This document shows, in pieces, positions 35,414 to 43,290 of a stretch of 43,290 bases of DNA. The DNA comes from Planctomycetaceae bacterium (GTDB lineage Bacteria > Planctomycetota > Planctomycetia > Planctomycetales > Planctomycetaceae). Under the pieces are notes generated by a model. The model saw only the letters and a program-made list of their open reading frames with translations, was not told the DNA's origin and searched no databases. The translations under genes were made by a program, and so were the position numbers. Within the stretch, counting starts at the first letter, position 1. Every line of letters starts with the position of its first letter. The stretch covers positions 1 to 43,290 of the forward strand of contig JAGQPY010000007.1 in assembly GCA_020426485.1 (NCBI GenBank), given 5' to 3'.

Positions 35414-36424
35414 TCAGGCCGGCTGCTGATTAGGCAACCGCATTCCCAGACGCAATCCAATCTCCTCAAGACGCTCCCGAACTTCCTCCAGAGTGGTCTC
35501 GCCGAAATTGCGCACCTGCAGCAGCTCATCATCCGTTCGAACGACCAAATCCCGTACGGTATTGATCCCAACAGACTCCAAGCAGTTCGTTGCACGAACG
35601 GAAAGATTCAACTCAGCAAGACTCTTGTTCAGCTTCTCTTCGAGCTCCATATCGACTGGAGAGTAACCAGTCGACTCCATCATACCCTTCAGCCCACCCT
35701 CTGGAGATGACTCCGGACCGGGCTCCCGATATGTGATAAAGCAATTCAGATGCTTACGCAGAATCTTCGCCGCCTCGACAAGCGCCATCGAAGGTGAAAC
35801 CGTTCCGTTGGTCCAAATCTCCAGATTCAACTTATCGTAGTTTGTCCGCTGACCAACGCGGGTCTCTTCTATTTCGTGACGAACTCGGACAATTGGAGAA
35901 AACGCTGCATCCAGCGGAATCACACCAACCTCCGGATCGTTGTGATAATGCTCTGAAGCAGGAACGTACCCACGACCATTCTCGACCGTCATCTCCAGAT
36001 TGAAAGGAACGTCATCGGTAATCGTCGCGATCACCAGATCCTTATTGATGACCTCAACCTGATCGTCACAGTGAACGTCAGCACCTGTCACAACCCCACG
36101 AGTGTTTCGCTCAATCCGAATCGTCTTGACCGAAGCGCTATGATTCTTCAGCACTAACGACTTCAGATTCAGACAGATGTCAGTCACATCCTCAACAACA
36201 CCCGGGATGGTAGTAAACTCGTGCTGAACGCCCTGGACCCGAACCTTCGTAATCGCTGCGCCTTCCAAGCTGGAAAGCAAAATACGCCGCAGGCTGTTTC
36301 CTACTGTTGAACCAAATCCGCGTTCAAAGGGCTCAGCAACAAACTTCCCGTAAAACGGAGTCAGCGACTCCTTCACAGGAAACACACGACTCGGCAACTC
36401 AAGACCACGCCAACGAATACGCAT
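35414..36424 (-). CDS. rpoA: DNA-directed RNA polymerase subunit alpha
   Basis: 336 residues, the usual length. The alpha N-terminal domain carries [31 protein letters not shown] (blocks [15 protein letters not shown] and SSLEGAAI, about 28-58), for dimerisation and beta/beta' binding. After a linker, the C-terminal domain (about 255-330) has [16 protein letters not shown] and [19 protein letters not shown], the DNA/activator-binding part. ATG 36424 is chosen, with GGGAG about 9 bp upstream, over an upstream in-frame start at 36463. It follows rpsK by 45 bp. rpsD, which lies between rpsK and rpoA in many bacteria, is missing here. Confidence 0.97.
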   Translation of the reverse strand: MRIRWRGLELPSRVFPVKESLTPFYGKFVAEPFERGFGSTVGNSLRRILLSSLEGAAITKVRVQGVQHEFTTIPGVVEDVTDICLNLKSLVLKNHSASVKTIRIERNTRGVVTGADVHCDDQVEVINKDLVIATITDDVPFNLEMTVENGRGYVPASEHYHNDPEVGVIPLDAAFSPIVRVRHEIEETRVGQRTNYDKLNLEIWTNGTVSPSMALVEAAKILRKHLNCFITYREPGPESSPEGGLKGMMESTGYSPVDMELEEKLNKSLAELNLSVRATNCLESVGINTVRDLVVRTDDELLQVRNFGETTLEEVRERLEEIGLRLGMRLPNQQPA

Positions 36425-36469
36425 CAGGCAAACTCCCGGACAAACCGCAAACAGAAAGACCAACGCCGC

Positions 36470-36862
36470 TTAAACACGACGCTTCTTGGGAGGCCGACAA
36501 CCGTTGTGCGGCAGTGGCGTGATGTCCTCAATCGAGCGGACAGAAATCCCGGAAGACTGCAGCCCGGTGATTGCGCTTTCACGTCCGGACCCGGGACCCT
36601 TTACGCGAATCTCAACCTCGCGCACCCCGCATTTTGCGGCTCGCTCAGCAACCGTCTCCGCCGCTCGCTGGGCCGCAAACGGGGTGCTCTTACGACTGCC
36701 CTTGAACCCCACCGTGCCCGCCGTCGCCCAGCAGATCACGTCGCCGTTAGTGTCAGTCATCGTAACAATCGTGTTGTTAAACGATGCCTTGATATAGGCG
36801 ATGCCCTTCGTGACATTACGACGAACACGCTTCTTCTGCTTTACCTTTGCCACTTGTCTCAC
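36470..36862 (-). CDS. rpsK: 30S ribosomal protein S11 (uS11)
   Basis: 130 residues, family length. A basic N terminus is followed by [21 protein letters not shown] (blocks ASFNNTIVT and TDTNGD), [31 protein letters not shown] [13 protein letters not shown], and the C-terminal [18 protein letters not shown]. uS11 sits in the 30S platform near the 3' major domain of 16S rRNA. It lies 43 bp downstream of rpsM. Confidence 0.97.
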   Translation of the reverse strand: MRQVAKVKQKKRVRRNVTKGIAYIKASFNNTIVTMTDTNGDVICWATAGTVGFKGSRKSTPFAAQRAAETVAERAAKCGVREVEIRVKGPGSGRESAITGLQSSGISVRSIEDITPLPHNGCRPPKKRRV

Positions 36863-36905
36863 GCTCTCAAAAACTCAGGACGAACACCAATGAATCAGCA
36901 AACAA

Positions 36906-37292
36906 TCAGTGCTTCATATCCTTCACGCCCTTCTTGCCGGCAACCGTCTTCTTCCGCCCCTTGCGAGTCCGCGCGTTTGTCTTCGTTCGCTGACCGCGCA
37001 CCGGAAGGCCACGTCGATGACGAAGACCACGATAACACTGAATCTCTCTCAGCCGCCCAATATCCTGCTGAATCTTACGTCGCAGAGGACCCTCAACCAC
37101 GTAGTTCTTATCGAGGTGGTTCGTTATCCGAGCGACCTCGTCCTCCGTCAACTCACTTGCACGAACATGGGGATCGATACCCAATTCATAGCAAACCTGA
37201 ATTGCGACAACTCGCCCAACGCCGTACAGATACGTCAGCGAGATGTATGCGGGCTTGTTATTCGGAATATCAACACCAAGAACACGGGGCAT
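36906..37292 (-). CDS. rpsM: 30S ribosomal protein S13 (uS13)
   Basis: 128 residues, normal length. MPRVLGVDIPNNKPAYISLTY at the N terminus (first block MPRVLGVDIPNNK), GVGR, a LREIQCYRGLRHRRGLPVRGQRT core (blocks YRGLRHRRGLPVRG and QRTKTNARTRKG) and a Lys-rich tail are diagnostic. uS13 is in the 30S head and contacts P-site tRNA and the 50S subunit. It lies 29 bp downstream of rpmJ. Confidence 0.97.
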   Translation of the reverse strand: MPRVLGVDIPNNKPAYISLTYLYGVGRVVAIQVCYELGIDPHVRASELTEDEVARITNHLDKNYVVEGPLRRKIQQDIGRLREIQCYRGLRHRRGLPVRGQRTKTNARTRKGRKKTVAGKKGVKDMKH

Positions 37293-37321
37293 GAACTAAG
37301 CTCCAGCAAACATCCGACCAA

Positions 37322-37438
37322 TTAACCCTGCCGCTGCTTGTGACGAGGGTTGGCTGAACAGATCACAAAGGTACGTCCTCGACGCCGCACTGTTTTACAG
37401 TGCTCGCAGATACGCTTTACACTTGAACGAACTTTCAT
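37322..37438 (-). CDS. rpmJ: 50S ribosomal protein L36 (bL36), zinc-binding form
   Basis: A short gene found by translating the gap between rpsM and secY: 38 residues, [20 protein letters not shown] onward, ending RHKQRQG. The zinc ligands Cys11, Cys14, Cys27 and His33 are all present (C+ type). The length equals the family standard. GGAAG lies upstream of the ATG. bL36 is the smallest 50S protein. infA, map and adk, which often lie between secY and rpmJ, are absent; only 42 bp separate them here. Confidence 0.95.
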   Translation of the reverse strand: MKVRSSVKRICEHCKTVRRRGRTFVICSANPRHKQRQG

Positions 37439-37480
37439 CTCTAACACTTCCGAGTTTCTAGCAACCAGGAACGATGCGAA

Positions 37481-38842
37481 CTAATCATCCGAATCCAGCA
37501 GACCGGAATAGTTACGCATGACCAGATGCGAATCAATCTTCTGAACAAGATCCAACGCAACTGAAACAATAATCAGCAGACCAGTGCCGCCAAAAAAGCT
37601 GGCAATCTCGTAATTCTGAGTCAACGTGGTGGAAATCACAGTTGGAATGACAGCGATAATCGCAAGGAACGCTGCACCAACATAGGTGATTCGCACCATC
37701 ACCTGCTCCAAATGAGAAGCCGTCCTTCCCCCTGGTCGATAGCCAGGAATAAAACTACCCATATCCTTCAGGTTCTCTGCCATATCCTTAGGATTGAAAG
37801 TGATGGCCGTCCAGAAATAGCAGAAGAAGTAGATCAGAATGATGTAGCTCAGATTGTAAACGAAACCCTGCCCCGGACTGAACGCCGTACGCAGTGTCGA
37901 CAAAAACTCGTTGCCAGCCCAAATATTGGAAAGCTGATTAAAAACGAAAAACGGCAGCAAGAGCAGACTCGAGGCAAAGATGATTGGCATCACCCCCGCC
38001 TGATTGACTCGAAGTGGCAGCCACTGCCTCTGACCACCCATCACTTTACGTCCCCGCACGTGCTTCGCACTCTGGATCGGAATCTTCCGCTGCCCCTGAG
38101 TGATAAACACGACCCACACAATCACGGCGACAAAAAGAACTGCCAAAACCAACAAAATCTCAACGCCCTGGCCACCGCCAAGCTGCAACCCATTCTCCAG
38201 AATGCCACTCAGGAACCCACCGGCGGCCGCAGGCATGCGGGCAAGAATTCCAGCCATAATCAACAGGCTGATTCCGTTACCGATTCCATACGCATCAATC
38301 TGCTCTCCGATCCACATCAGGAAAATCGTGCCTGCGGTCATCACCACGGTTCCAAGCAGACTCCAACCCAACGACTCATATCCCGGCAACATCATTCCCT
38401 GACCGGTAATCGCACCCTGAGCCAACCCCCGAATCAGAAAGAAGCTCTGAAGAAAGCAAATGAACACGGTCGCATACCGAGTGTACTCGTTCAACTTCCG
38501 GCGCCCGGACTCGCCTTCCTTCTGCAATTGCTCCAGCGGAGGATAAACCGTCCCCAGCAGCTGAAATACAATCGATGCCGTAATGTACGGCATGATGCCC
38601 AAACCGAAGATCGAGCCGTTTGTAATACTGGACGCGGAGAACATCGAAACGACCTGCAACAGGTCGCCCAAACCAGAACCGGTGCCACCCGATCGCCCAA
38701 ACACCTCCTTCAAGGCGGCATGGTCAACGAAAGGCAACGTAATGGAAAAGCCCATTCGATAGACTGCCAACAAAAAAATTGTCAGCAAGATCTTTCGACG
38801 CAGCTCCGGGACTCGAAATACGGTCAGCATCTTTGAGAGCAT
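37481..38842 (-). CDS. secY: Preprotein translocase subunit SecY
   Basis: 453 residues with about ten membrane helices. Diagnostic blocks are the N-terminal VFRVPELRRKILLTI, GLGIMPYITASIVFQLLG (helix 2, plug region), WIGEQIDAYGIGNGISLLI, and the cytoplasmic loops with GQRKIPIQSAKHVRGRK and RPGGRTASHLE. SecY is the protein-conducting channel of the Sec translocon. ATG 38842 has GGAGAGG 6 bp upstream; the TTG at 38848 lies inside that spacing and is less likely. It follows rplO by 51 bp. Confidence 0.97.
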   Translation of the reverse strand: MLSKMLTVFRVPELRRKILLTIFLLAVYRMGFSITLPFVDHAALKEVFGRSGGTGSGLGDLLQVVSMFSASSITNGSIFGLGIMPYITASIVFQLLGTVYPPLEQLQKEGESGRRKLNEYTRYATVFICFLQSFFLIRGLAQGAITGQGMMLPGYESLGWSLLGTVVMTAGTIFLMWIGEQIDAYGIGNGISLLIMAGILARMPAAAGGFLSGILENGLQLGGGQGVEILLVLAVLFVAVIVWVVFITQGQRKIPIQSAKHVRGRKVMGGQRQWLPLRVNQAGVMPIIFASSLLLLPFFVFNQLSNIWAGNEFLSTLRTAFSPGQGFVYNLSYIILIYFFCYFWTAITFNPKDMAENLKDMGSFIPGYRPGGRTASHLEQVMVRITYVGAAFLAIIAVIPTVISTTLTQNYEIASFFGGTGLLIIVSVALDLVQKIDSHLVMRNYSGLLDSDD

Positions 38843-38893
38843 TATCAACCTCTCCGGTCACACCGCAGCAAGCAGCTGTGGATGCCAGGAAAC

Positions 38894-39340
38894 CTAAATC
38901 CGTTCGTACTTCCCCCCGGCGGCAACGATCTTCTGCTCAGCGCTGCCCGAGAAGCGATGGACTCTAACCGTCAACTTCTTCGTTAGCTCGCCATTACCAA
39001 GAACCTTCACTGCATCGTGACGACTTGGCACAATCCCTCGAGCCACCAAGGCATCAACCGAAACGTCTGCCCCGTCGTCAAAGTACTTCTCAAGGTCGCC
39101 AACGTTAACGATCACAACAGTATCAGCAAATGCTGCATTGTTAAAACCACGCTTTGCGACTCTGCGAAACAAAGGCATCTGACCGCCTTCGAATCCAGCA
39201 CGCCGCTTGGAACCAGACCGGCTGTAAAACCCCTTATGCCCCCGACCAGCAGTCTTACCATGCCCGGAACCGACCCCTCGGCCGATCCGCTTACGTGGAC
39301 GACGGGGTTGAATCCCCACATGAACATCGTTCAAAATCAT
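38894..39340 (-). CDS. rplO: 50S ribosomal protein L15 (uL15)
   Basis: 148 residues, family length. The Gly/Arg-rich N terminus [20 protein letters not shown] and the following [18 protein letters not shown] are diagnostic; the C-terminal globular part ends [12 protein letters not shown]. The ATG overlaps the rpsE stop by 4 bases (ATGA), indicating translational coupling. rpmD (uL30), which normally lies between rpsE and rplO, cannot fit. Confidence 0.96.
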   Translation of the reverse strand: MILNDVHVGIQPRRPRKRIGRGVGSGHGKTAGRGHKGFYSRSGSKRRAGFEGGQMPLFRRVAKRGFNNAAFADTVVIVNVGDLEKYFDDGADVSVDALVARGIVPSRHDAVKVLGNGELTKKLTVRVHRFSGSAEQKIVAAGGKYERI

Positions 39341-39822
39341 GTCAATGAAACTCCTCGCAAGCGTTCAACCTGCTCACGGGTCTGCAACTGAGCCAATGCG
39401 TCAAAAGTTGCTTTGACCAAATTCAAAGGATTGGTTGAGCCATAGCACTTCGTCAGGATATCGGTCACACCGCCCGCCTCAAGGACCAGCCGGACGCACT
39501 CCCCGGCGATAACGCCAGTACCGGGCTTTGCCGGGAGCAGCAACACTTCCGACGAGCCGTACTTGCCTCGAACCTGGTGAGGGATCGTTCCTCCGGTCAA
39601 CGCGAACGCCTTCATAGACCGATTAGCAGCCTTTGTCGCCTTGTCGACTGCCAATGGAACCTCAATCGCTTTCCCATATCCGTAACCGACCCGCCCGCTC
39701 TTGTCGCCTGTAACGACCAAGGCAGCAAAACTGAAACGACGGCCACCCTTCACCACACAGGCACATCGCCTGATCTGAATGACGGATTCACCGGAATCAC
39801 TCCGCATCTCAACAGCAGACAC
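39337..39822 (-). CDS. rpsE: 30S ribosomal protein S5 (uS5)
   Basis: 161 residues, GTG start at 39822 with GGGGTGAG just upstream; ATG 39807 is possible. It has [27 protein letters not shown] double-stranded RNA-binding domain blocks ([16 protein letters not shown]), [17 protein letters not shown], and the C-terminal [24 protein letters not shown] block ([15 protein letters not shown]) followed by [20 protein letters not shown]. uS5 acts in decoding accuracy at the mRNA entry side of the 30S. Confidence 0.96.
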   Translation of the reverse strand: MSAVEMRSDSGESVIQIRRCACVVKGGRRFSFAALVVTGDKSGRVGYGYGKAIEVPLAVDKATKAANRSMKAFALTGGTIPHQVRGKYGSSEVLLLPAKPGTGVIAGECVRLVLEAGGVTDILTKCYGSTNPLNLVKATFDALAQLQTREQVERLRGVSLT

Positions 39823-39841
39823 AGCTCACCCCAATCAAAAA

Positions 39842-40213
39842 CTAAAACTTCAGGCCAACTTCTCGAGCGGCATCTGCCAATGCGGCGATCCGACCATGAT
39901 AGCGAAACGGACCACGATCAAACACAACAGACTCAATGCCCTTGGCCAAGGCTCGCTCTCCAATAAGCCGCCCAACAGCCTGAGCCATGTCACAGTTACT
40001 GCCAGCCTTTCCGGCCCCGGCGACATCGGCCTCCATGGTGCTGGCCGCCACCACCGTGTGGCCCGCAACGTCGTCAATAACCTGAGCGTAAATATGACGG
40101 TTGCTCTTAAACACGGAAAGCCTCAGCCGTCCATGAGCATCCCGCCGAACGCGATTACGAACCCTGAACCCACGTCGACTTCGTTGCTTCGAAATTCTCT
40201 TCTGAGTTTTCAT
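39842..40213 (-). CDS. rplR: 50S ribosomal protein L18 (uL18)
   Basis: 123 residues, normal length. [20 protein letters not shown] and the C-terminal [28 protein letters not shown] (blocks [13 protein letters not shown] and [12 protein letters not shown]) are diagnostic. uL18 binds 5S rRNA in the central protuberance. It lies 39 bp after rplF and 19 bp before rpsE. Confidence 0.97.
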   Translation of the reverse strand: MKTQKRISKQRSRRGFRVRNRVRRDAHGRLRLSVFKSNRHIYAQVIDDVAGHTVVAASTMEADVAGAGKAGSNCDMAQAVGRLIGERALAKGIESVVFDRGPFRYHGRIAALADAAREVGLKF

Positions 40214-40252
40214 AGAGTGATCAGTACAGACTTAAAGACCAACGTGAGTAAA

Positions 40253-40795
40253 CTACTTGGAACCAAATGCCTTACCAGCTTTGCGTCGTACGTATTCGTT
40301 TTCATAACGAATCCCCTTGCCCTTGTAGGGCTCTGGGGGACGAACGCTGCGGATGTTTGCCGCAAACTGACCAACTGCCTGCTTGTCAGCAGAACGAACA
40401 ACAACTCGGGTCGGATCAGGAACCTCGCACTGAACACCGCTGGGAACCTCCAGCACGACAGTATTCGCAAACCCGACCTGCAATTTCAGAGTGCTGCCCG
40501 CCAAATTCGCGTTGTACCCAACGCCGACAATCTGCAGACGCCGTTCAAAAGGAGTCACAACACCCGTGACCATATTCTGGATCAGACTGCGAGTCAGTCC
40601 CTGAAGAGCGCGATTCTCACGGCGGTCATCAGGCCGACGAACGTGAATGACTGAATCCTCAACCTCAACAGACATATTAGGGTGAACGGAAAGGCTAAGC
40701 TCTCCCTTTGGTCCCTTAACAGTCAGCACCTGCCCGCTCTGCACCACAGAAACTTCCGCGGGCAAAGCAACCGGCTTCTTACCAATTCGAGACAT
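40253..40795 (-). CDS. rplF: 50S ribosomal protein L6 (uL6)
   Basis: 180 residues, normal length. MSRIGKKPVALPAEV opens the protein; VKGPKGELSLSVHP and the C-terminal RPPEPYKGKGIRYENEYVRRKAGKAFGSK (blocks PPEPYKGKGIRYENE and VRRKAGKAFGSK) are diagnostic. uL6 lies near the factor-binding site of the 50S. It follows rpsH by 45 bp. Confidence 0.97.
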   Translation of the reverse strand: MSRIGKKPVALPAEVSVVQSGQVLTVKGPKGELSLSVHPNMSVEVEDSVIHVRRPDDRRENRALQGLTRSLIQNMVTGVVTPFERRLQIVGVGYNANLAGSTLKLQVGFANTVVLEVPSGVQCEVPDPTRVVVRSADKQAVGQFAANIRSVRPPEPYKGKGIRYENEYVRRKAGKAFGSK

Positions 40796-40840
40796 GATTA
40801 CGAACCAACTCAGATTCCGAAAGTCAATTGCCGGCGCTGA

Positions 40841-41236
40841 CTACCACACCTGACACACAAGTTCACCACCAACGCCCTCTTTTCGGGCTTCGCGATTGCT
40901 CAGAACGCCCTTTGAGGTCGAGAGAATCGAAACACCCAGTCCCTGACGAACTTCCTTCATCTCTCCAACGCCAACATAGACACGACAGCCCGGCTTACTC
41001 ACCCGCTCAATGTGTGAAATCACCTTCTCACCATTCGGGCCGTATTTAAGATTCACACGAAGCACGCGAAACGCACCATCCTCGACGACCTCATGATCCC
41101 AAACAAACCCCTCACGAGCCAAAGCCTCTACAACTCGAACCTTCAGGCCGGAAAACGGAACATCAACATAAGGACGCTCGACATGAATGCCATTACGAAT
41201 TCGTGTCAAGAGGTCAGCAATTGGGTCAGTCATCAT
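40841..41236 (-). CDS. rpsH: 30S ribosomal protein S8 (uS8)
   Basis: 131 residues, MMTDPIADLLTRIRNGIHVE at the start and LSTSKGVLSNREARKEGVGGELVCQVW at the end (blocks STSKGVLSNREARKEGVGG and ELVCQVW). uS8 binds 16S rRNA helix 21, and in enterobacteria it represses the spc operon by binding a leader-like hairpin near rplE. Either of two adjacent ATGs (41236 or 41233) may start it. Confidence 0.97.
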   Translation of the reverse strand: MMTDPIADLLTRIRNGIHVERPYVDVPFSGLKVRVVEALAREGFVWDHEVVEDGAFRVLRVNLKYGPNGEKVISHIERVSKPGCRVYVGVGEMKEVRQGLGVSILSTSKGVLSNREARKEGVGGELVCQVW

Positions 41237-41274
41237 CGCAGTAAAAATTCCCGCAAACGCCGCAGTTCTGAAAA

Positions 41275-41460
41275 CTACCAGCTGGCCTTTTTGGCGCCAG
41301 GTACCAGACCGTCAAGACAAAGATTTCGAAAGCAGATTCTGCAAACCTTGAACTTACGATAAACCGCACGAGGGCGACCACATAACCCACACCGACGCTC
41401 GATGCGAGAACTGAACTTCGGTGCCCTTTTGGATTTTTCGATCTTTGCTTTGCTGGCCAT
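41275..41460 (-). CDS. rpsN: 30S ribosomal protein S14, zinc-binding short form (uS14)
   Basis: 61 residues, the short type Z form. Two CxxC pairs, [20 protein letters not shown] at about 24-43, bind zinc. It ends with the typical [11 protein letters not shown]. uS14 sits in the 30S head. It lies between rplE and rpsH, as in the classical spc order. Confidence 0.96.
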   Translation of the reverse strand: MASKAKIEKSKRAPKFSSRIERRCGLCGRPRAVYRKFKVCRICFRNLCLDGLVPGAKKASW

Positions 41461-41483
41461 AGATATCTACCAAGTCGTGAACG

Positions 41484-42038
41484 CTATTTCTTTGAATCAG
41501 AAGTCCTGAACGGCATACCAAACGCCTTCAGAAGTGAGCGACCTTCATCATTTGTCTTCGCAGTGGTGACAATCGTGATGTTCATACCCTGAGGCTGATT
41601 AACGGTCTCCGGATCAACCTCAGGAAACACCAACTGCTCCTGCAGACCACAGTTGTAATTTCCGCTGCCATCGAATCCGGTCGGGCTCACACCCCGAAAG
41701 TCACGAACACGGGGCAGCGCCAAAGTAATGAACCGATCCAGAAACTCATACATTCGCTTGCCACGCAGAGTCACCCGGCACCCGATAGGCATTCCCTCAC
41801 GAAGACGGAACCCGGAGACGGACTTCTTAGCACGACAAATCTGTGCCTTCTGCCCGCTCAGAATAGTCAGATGTTCTACAGCAGCATCAAGCCGCTTCCG
41901 GTCCTGAACGGCCTCGCCAACTCCCATGCTGATCACAATCTTCGACAGCCGGGGAATGGAATGGATGTTTTCACGACCAAGTTCCTTCTTCAATTGAGGA
42001 ACGATCTCTTCGCTATACTTCTTTTGCAGTTGCGTCAT
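41484..42038 (-). CDS. rplE: 50S ribosomal protein L5 (uL5)
   Basis: 184 residues, family length. Blocks: [61 protein letters not shown] ([17 protein letters not shown]), [25 protein letters not shown] ([18 protein letters not shown]) and [22 protein letters not shown] ([16 protein letters not shown]). uL5 binds 5S rRNA and P-site tRNA. It starts only 24 bp after the rplN stop, leaving no room for rplX. Confidence 0.97.
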   Translation of the reverse strand: MTQLQKKYSEEIVPQLKKELGRENIHSIPRLSKIVISMGVGEAVQDRKRLDAAVEHLTILSGQKAQICRAKKSVSGFRLREGMPIGCRVTLRGKRMYEFLDRFITLALPRVRDFRGVSPTGFDGSGNYNCGLQEQLVFPEVDPETVNQPQGMNITIVTTAKTNDEGRSLLKAFGMPFRTSDSKK

Positions 42039-42062
42039 CTGAGTGTCTCAACCTGTCCCGAC

Positions 42063-42431
42063 CTAAACAACTTCGCTGGCCAGACTCACGATCTTCATAA
42101 ACTTACGATCACGCAATTCTCTGGCGACCGCGCCAAAAATACGAGTGCCGCGAGGATTCCCGTCGTTATCGACAATCACAACAGCATTCCGATCAAAACG
42201 AACATAACTGCCGTCGTCACGGCGTGCCGACTTCTTACAGCGAACAACAACGCCCTTAACGACAGATCCCGCCTTGACGTTGCTGCCGGGCAGCGACTTC
42301 TGAACGCTTACCACAATCACGTCACCCAACCCGGCGTACCTACGCTGAGAACCACCCAGAACCTTGATGCAACGGACCAGCTTAGCGCCGGAGTTATCCG
42401 CAACATCCAATATGGTCTGCATTTGAATCAT
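42063..42431 (-). CDS. rplN: 50S ribosomal protein L14 (uL14)
   Basis: 122 residues from ATG 42431, exactly the canonical uL14 length; [20 protein letters not shown] is the universal start, and GAGGGG-like GAGGGGC lies about 10 bp upstream. An ATG at 42461 would add ten residues. The block [19 protein letters not shown] and final [10 protein letters not shown] are diagnostic. uL14 lies at the subunit interface. rplX (uL24) is expected next but is not there. Confidence 0.97.
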   Translation of the reverse strand: MIQMQTILDVADNSGAKLVRCIKVLGGSQRRYAGLGDVIVVSVQKSLPGSNVKAGSVVKGVVVRCKKSARRDDGSYVRFDRNAVVIVDNDGNPRGTRIFGAVARELRDRKFMKIVSLASEVV

Positions 42432-42475
42432 CGATATCAGCCCCTCAGAGCCAGGAGTCAACTAAAACAAACAAA

Positions 42476-42742
42476 TCAGGCAGAGGCCTCAGCACCAATG
42501 TCTGCAGCCTTCTCGACGATCTTTACCAACTCCCAACGCTTCGTCTTCGAACGAGGACGAGACTCGACAATCTCAACCCGGTCGCCCACAGAAGCCTCTT
42601 CGTTTTCATCATGAACGTGACAAACCGTCCGAGCGCGAACGATTTTCCCATACTTCTGATGGCGAAAACGTCTCTCGATCTCAACACGCAGAGTCTTAGA
42701 GGCCTTATCGCTGGCAACTGTGCCGATCAATGTCTTCTTCAT
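42476..42742 (-). CDS. rpsQ: 30S ribosomal protein S17 (uS17)
   Basis: 88 residues. MKKTLIGTVASDKASKTLRV, HQKYGKIVRARTVCHVHDEN and VGDRVEIVESRPRSKTKRWE (each a diagnostic block) identify the OB-fold 30S protein that binds the 5' domain of 16S rRNA. It lies 20 bp after rpmC and 44 bp before rplN. Confidence 0.97.
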   Translation of the reverse strand: MKKTLIGTVASDKASKTLRVEIERRFRHQKYGKIVRARTVCHVHDENEEASVGDRVEIVESRPRSKTKRWELVKIVEKAADIGAEASA

Positions 42743-42762
42743 CGCAACCCGAATCCAAAATA

Positions 42763-42972
42763 TTAGCTGCCCGACCCGGCAGCAATCTGCCGTTCGCGCT
42801 GAATCGTCTTAACACGAGCAACGATCTGCCGAAGCTTACGAACATTACTCGGGGTATCATTCCGCTCAGTCGCCGACTGGCAGCGCACTTTAAACAGTGC
42901 CCTCTGCGTCTCCCGGAGCTCATGCTCCAGTTGCTCATCCGACATCTCGCGGAGCACATTTGGCTTTGTCAC
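42763..42972 (-). CDS. rpmC: 50S ribosomal protein L29 (uL29)
   Basis: 69 residues, GTG start at 42972 with GGAGTGG close upstream. REMSDEQLEHELRETQRALF and NVRKLRQIVARVKTIQRER are the usual helical-hairpin blocks of uL29, which lies at the exit of the peptide tunnel. It starts 15 bp after the rplP stop. Confidence 0.94.
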   Translation of the reverse strand: MTKPNVLREMSDEQLEHELRETQRALFKVRCQSATERNDTPSNVRKLRQIVARVKTIQRERQIAAGSGS

Positions 42973-42987
42973 AACCCACTCCAGACT

Positions 42988-43290
42988 CTACACAACCTCA
43001 GGACGGCGTCCCACGAGCCGCACACGCACAGGTAATTTATGAGCAACACGATTGAAACAATCTCTCGCAGACTCACGAGGCACACCGGAAACCTCAAACA
43101 GAACGGTGCCCGGCTTAACAACCGCCACCCAACGATCCGGCTCCCCTTTGCCCTTACCCATTCGCGTTTCCAGCGGACGAGCAGTAACCGACTTCTGAGG
43201 AAAAATCCGAATATAAACTCGACCAGAACCGCGAACGTACTGCGTCGCAGCAATTCGGCAGGATTCAATAGTCTGAGCTGTCACATGTCC
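42988..43290 (-). CDS. rplP: 50S ribosomal protein L16 (uL16), partial
   Basis: Only the C-terminal part, about 101 codons, is inside the window; the gene runs past the right edge. Reading from the edge, [20 protein letters not shown], then [20 protein letters not shown] and [23 protein letters not shown] (blocks [12 protein letters not shown] and KPGTVLFEV) match uL16 near the peptidyl transferase centre and A-site tRNA. A GTG inside this part is not the true start. Confidence 0.95.
   Translation of the reverse strand, partial: GHVTAQTIESCRIAATQYVRGSGRVYIRIFPQKSVTARPLETRMGKGKGEPDRWVAVVKPGTVLFEVSGVPRESARDCFNRVAHKLPVRVRLVGRRPEVV

Noticed and set aside
37712..38836. 374-codon open frame on the plus strand
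   Set aside because: It is entirely antisense to secY, which has unambiguous family motifs; the frame has no domain and an Arg/Gln/His/Pro-rich composition typical of a shadow.
39779..40654. 291-codon plus-strand open frame
   Set aside because: Antisense to rpsE, rplR and rplF, which are certain; no domain in the antisense frame.
42705..42959. 84-codon minus-strand frame overlapping rpmC
   Set aside because: It is in a different frame from rpmC, which has clear uL29 motifs and start signal; a shadow frame.

Overview
The window looks like a piece of a Planctomycetota chromosome (class Planctomycetia). The reasons are a two-haem cytochrome of the planctomycete type with CXXCH sites, a secreted sulfatase, an LRR protein with the lineage's typical repeat pattern, a Cys-rich HEAT-repeat secreted protein, GTG/TTG starts and weak Shine-Dalgarno sites, long intergenic stretches, and a bL17 with internal insertions. 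The genus was not determined. No tRNA, rRNA, CRISPR array or insertion sequence was seen.

Layout. 1-5 kb: accA (+), then a minus-strand CvpA-family protein and a dtd/thiO pair. 5.2-12.8 kb: a cell-envelope block with a very large secreted TPR protein, an ExbB/TolQ-like proton-channel subunit without an ExbD partner, a polyprenyl-phosphate-type GT2 glycosyltransferase, and a convergent GT-C-like membrane protein whose 3' end overlaps the GT2 gene. 13-18.4 kb: a Cys-rich HEAT protein, a small two-helix membrane protein, an orphan sensor histidine kinase and a membrane-anchored PP2C phosphatase. 18.9-22.5 kb: a PEGA lipoprotein facing an MlaE-MlaF-MlaD-like lipid transport operon. 22.5-23.5 kb: almost 1 kb without a recognisable gene. 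23.5-26.3 kb: an LRR/coiled-coil secreted protein and a sulfatase. 26.6-34.4 kb: a minus-strand run of cytochrome, PaaK-like ligase, deoC, a TIM-barrel isomerase, a hypothetical protein, a flavin reductase and an HELYH metalloprotein.

34.7 kb to the end: the distal part of the S10/spc/alpha ribosomal block on the minus strand, in the order rplP(partial)-rpmC-rpsQ-rplN-rplE-rpsN-rpsH-rplF-rplR-rpsE-rplO-secY-rpmJ-rpsM-rpsK-rpoA-rplQ, closed by a strong intrinsic terminator. rplX, rpmD, adk, map, infA and rpsD are not at their usual places.

The most unusual non-coding signals are: (1) a dispersed repeat of about 85-105 bp present three times in non-coding DNA (about 3.1, 18.6 and 23.2 kb); (2) two mutually exclusive hairpins in the PP2C leader, one of which would cover its start codon; (3) an overlapping hairpin/terminator pair in front of the sulfatase; (4) nested inverted repeats just after the flavin reductase. 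These were found by reading and hand alignment only; no database or folding program was run.
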